A stretch of DNA of 64,000 bases from Rhizobium sophorae (GTDB lineage: Bacteria; Pseudomonadota; Alphaproteobacteria; Rhizobiales; Rhizobiaceae): contig NZ_JABFCN010000048.1 in assembly GCF_013087515.1 (NCBI RefSeq), forward strand, positions 124,001-188,000, given 5' to 3'. How positions within the stretch are numbered: position 1 is the first letter of the stretch; each line of letters starts with the position of its first letter. The notes beneath the pieces are model-generated. The model was given only the letters and a program-made list of their open reading frames with translations. It had not been told where the DNA came from and searched no databases. The translations under genes and the position numbers were made by a program. This document shows positions 62,540 through 64,000 of this stretch, one piece after another.

Positions 62540-62554
62540 GCATGAGAGGAATCC

Positions 62555-63364
62555 ATGAATACGACAGAACTCGAGCGGGTCGCTCGCGAGATCCGATTGC
62601 GCGATCTCCAGGCGGTTTTCGAAGCGGGCGCCGGCCATATAGGCGGGGAAATGTCGGTTATCGACATTTTGACTGCCCTCTATTTTCGCGTGCTGAATGT
62701 TTGGCCCGATCAGCCGAAGCACCCCGACCGCGATAGGTTCGTTCTGTCAAAGGGACATACTGCATGCGCTCTGTATGTGACGCTCGCAAAACGCGGCTTC
62801 ATCCCGGAGGAAGAGATTTCCACCTTCTTGCAGCCGCATTCGAGGCTGAACGGGCATCCAAATTGCAACAAGGTTCCTGGCGTCGAAACGAATACCGGGC
62901 CGCTCGGGCACGGTCTTCCAGTCGCAATAGGAATGGCGAAAGCCGCCAAACTCTCGGGCGCGAAATATCACACCTACGTCGTCACCGGCGACGGTGAGAT
63001 GCAGGAGGGCTCCAACTGGGAAGCGATCATGGCGGCCGCGCAGTTCAAGCTCGATAACTTGACGCTGGTCATCGACCACAACAGGTTCCAGCAGGGCGCC
63101 GCCCTGGCGGAAACCAACGATCTCGCCCCGCTTCGTCCGAAGCTTGAAGCTTTCGATTGGGAAGTCACCGAGATCAATGGGAACAATATGAGCGAAGTGG
63201 TTTCAGCCCTCGAACACCGGGGATCGAGACCGCATTGCATCGTGGCCCATACCAACAAGGGGCATGGAATCTCGTTCATGCAAGACCGAGTCGACTGGCA
63301 CCACAAGGTACCGAGCAAGGAACAATACGAAATCGCATTGGCAGAATTGTCGGAGGCACAGTAA
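62555..63364 (+). CDS. Transketolase, N-terminal subunit (split enzyme)
   Basis: 269 residues carrying the thiamine diphosphate domain: FEAGAGHIGGEMSVIDIL, PDRDRFVLSKGHTACALY, GPLGHGLPVAIGMAKAA and the TPP motif VTGDGEMQEGSNWEA ... DHNRFQ. The pyrimidine-binding half is the next gene; their stop and start share one base. Split transketolases are common in rhizobial sugar loci and in the D-apiose pathway, where they cleave apulose 4-phosphate; that assignment is only a hypothesis here. Confidence 0.93.
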   Translation: MNTTELERVAREIRLRDLQAVFEAGAGHIGGEMSVIDILTALYFRVLNVWPDQPKHPDRDRFVLSKGHTACALYVTLAKRGFIPEEEISTFLQPHSRLNGHPNCNKVPGVETNTGPLGHGLPVAIGMAKAAKLSGAKYHTYVVTGDGEMQEGSNWEAIMAAAQFKLDNLTLVIDHNRFQQGAALAETNDLAPLRPKLEAFDWEVTEINGNNMSEVVSALEHRGSRPHCIVAHTNKGHGISFMQDRVDWHHKVPSKEQYEIALAELSEAQ

Positions 63365-64000
63365 TGAACGCGCCAATAAACGCACCCAAGCTCTACGATT
63401 GCCGCGACGCATTCGCCTCTACGCTTGAGCGGCTGGCAGCCGAAAACGAAATGATCGTTGCCGTCTGCAACGACTCCGTCGGCTCCTCCAAGCTCGGCGG
63501 CTTTAAGGCGAAGTTTGGAGAGCGCCTGGTCAATGTCGGTATCGCCGAGCAGAACATGGTGGGGGTTGGAGCAGGCCTCGCCAACGGCGGACGCCTTCCG
63601 TTCGTGTGCGCTGCCGCTCCGTTTCTCACGGGACGGTCGCTGGAGCAGATCAAAGCCGATATTTCGTATTCGAATGCCAACGTCAAGCTGGTCGGCATTT
63701 CTTCTGGAATGGCCTATGGCGAACTCGGCCCGACCCATCACTCTATCGAGGACTTCGCCTGGACGCGGGTTCTGCCTAATCTTCCGGTCATTGCGCCTTG
63801 TGACCGGATCGAAACAGCTGCTGCGGTTGAGTGGGCCGCGACCTACAACGGTCCCTGCTTTCTGCGTCTGTCTCGCGTAGGGGTGCCGGATCTCCTTCCG
63901 GAGGGTCACAAGTTCGAACTTGGCAAGGCAAACCTCCTTCGCCAGGGGTCCGACGTCACCCTTATCGCAAACGGTACTTTGACCCATCGAATTCTGAAGG
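63364..64000 (+). CDS. Transketolase, C-terminal subunit (split enzyme), partial
   Basis: The first 212 residues; the gene runs off the right edge. The Pyr domain is visible: DCRDAFASTLERLAAENEMI, NVGIAEQNMVGVGAGLANGG with the catalytic glutamate, and GELGPTHHSIEDFAWTRVLP. The C-terminal transketolase domain starts after VPDLLPEG and is cut. Works as a heteromer with the preceding subunit. Confidence 0.93.
   Translation, partial: MNAPINAPKLYDCRDAFASTLERLAAENEMIVAVCNDSVGSSKLGGFKAKFGERLVNVGIAEQNMVGVGAGLANGGRLPFVCAAAPFLTGRSLEQIKADISYSNANVKLVGISSGMAYGELGPTHHSIEDFAWTRVLPNLPVIAPCDRIETAAAVEWAATYNGPCFLRLSRVGVPDLLPEGHKFELGKANLLRQGSDVTLIANGTLTHRILK

Overview
The window looks like chromosome of a Rhizobium of the leguminosarum/etli type. 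It is GC-rich and densely packed, with many 4-base ATGA overlaps. Its signatures are rhizobial: a RopA-type porin, many ABC uptake systems, a KaiC-type ATPase beside a hybrid histidine kinase, FMN-riboswitch-controlled ribB, and several families of rhizobial intergenic palindromes. I saw no rRNA or tRNA gene, CRISPR array, prophage or insertion sequence. The species call is inference from gene content; the gene calls rest on motifs visible in the translations.

Layout. 1-5977: start of a clan AA aspartic protease gene (runs off the left edge), a DUF1289 protein, cobS and cobT (late cobalamin synthesis), dgkA, a membrane histidine kinase, a secreted nuclease-like protein and a uracil-DNA-glycosylase-like protein. 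6041-9618: an Lrp/AsnC regulator, a long regulatory region, the porin gene and a LysR regulator. 9658-11738: AlkD-like DNA repair protein, a hydroxyisobutyrate-dehydrogenase-like enzyme and a small conserved protein. 11937-16165: sulfonate use (ssuA, ssuD, ssuC, ssuB), with a short cysteine-rich reading frame between ssuA and ssuD that looks like an attenuation leader peptide. 16357-19985: two ArsR-SRPBCC modules facing each other around two DUF1801 genes. 20053-24721: TPR-methyltransferase, DUF2270 and Usg proteins, then a polar amino-acid uptake system without its ATPase. 25052-27190: a large OmpA-family protein.

27469-38019 is a coherent sugar locus: a DeoR regulator, deoC, a two-domain aldehyde dehydrogenase, an RbsD/FucU mutarotase, a ribokinase-family kinase and a complete CUT1-type ABC importer. 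The enzymes fit 2-deoxyribose or deoxynucleoside breakdown to glyceraldehyde 3-phosphate and acetyl-CoA. 38415-45197: secreted hydrolases, a CcdA-thioredoxin fusion, an OmpR/EnvZ-type pair with tandem 10-bp operator-like repeats upstream, and Ohr. 45299-48655: GST, aldo/keto reductase and cupin genes and a LysR regulator, with an 18/19-bp tandem repeat in the divergent promoter. 48811-52462: KaiC-like ATPase overlapped by a hybrid histidine kinase. 52394-55569: mobB, mobA, a DMT exporter and an SDR. 55800-56756: ribB with an FMN riboswitch whose variable arm carries a rhizobial palindrome.

56953-64000 is a second sugar locus: an RbsABC-type importer, two SDR dehydrogenases and a tpiA remnant on the minus strand, divergent from a split transketolase on the plus strand that runs off the right edge. 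Two identical inverted 11-bp sites sit just upstream of the two divergent start codons, which suggests one shared repressor.
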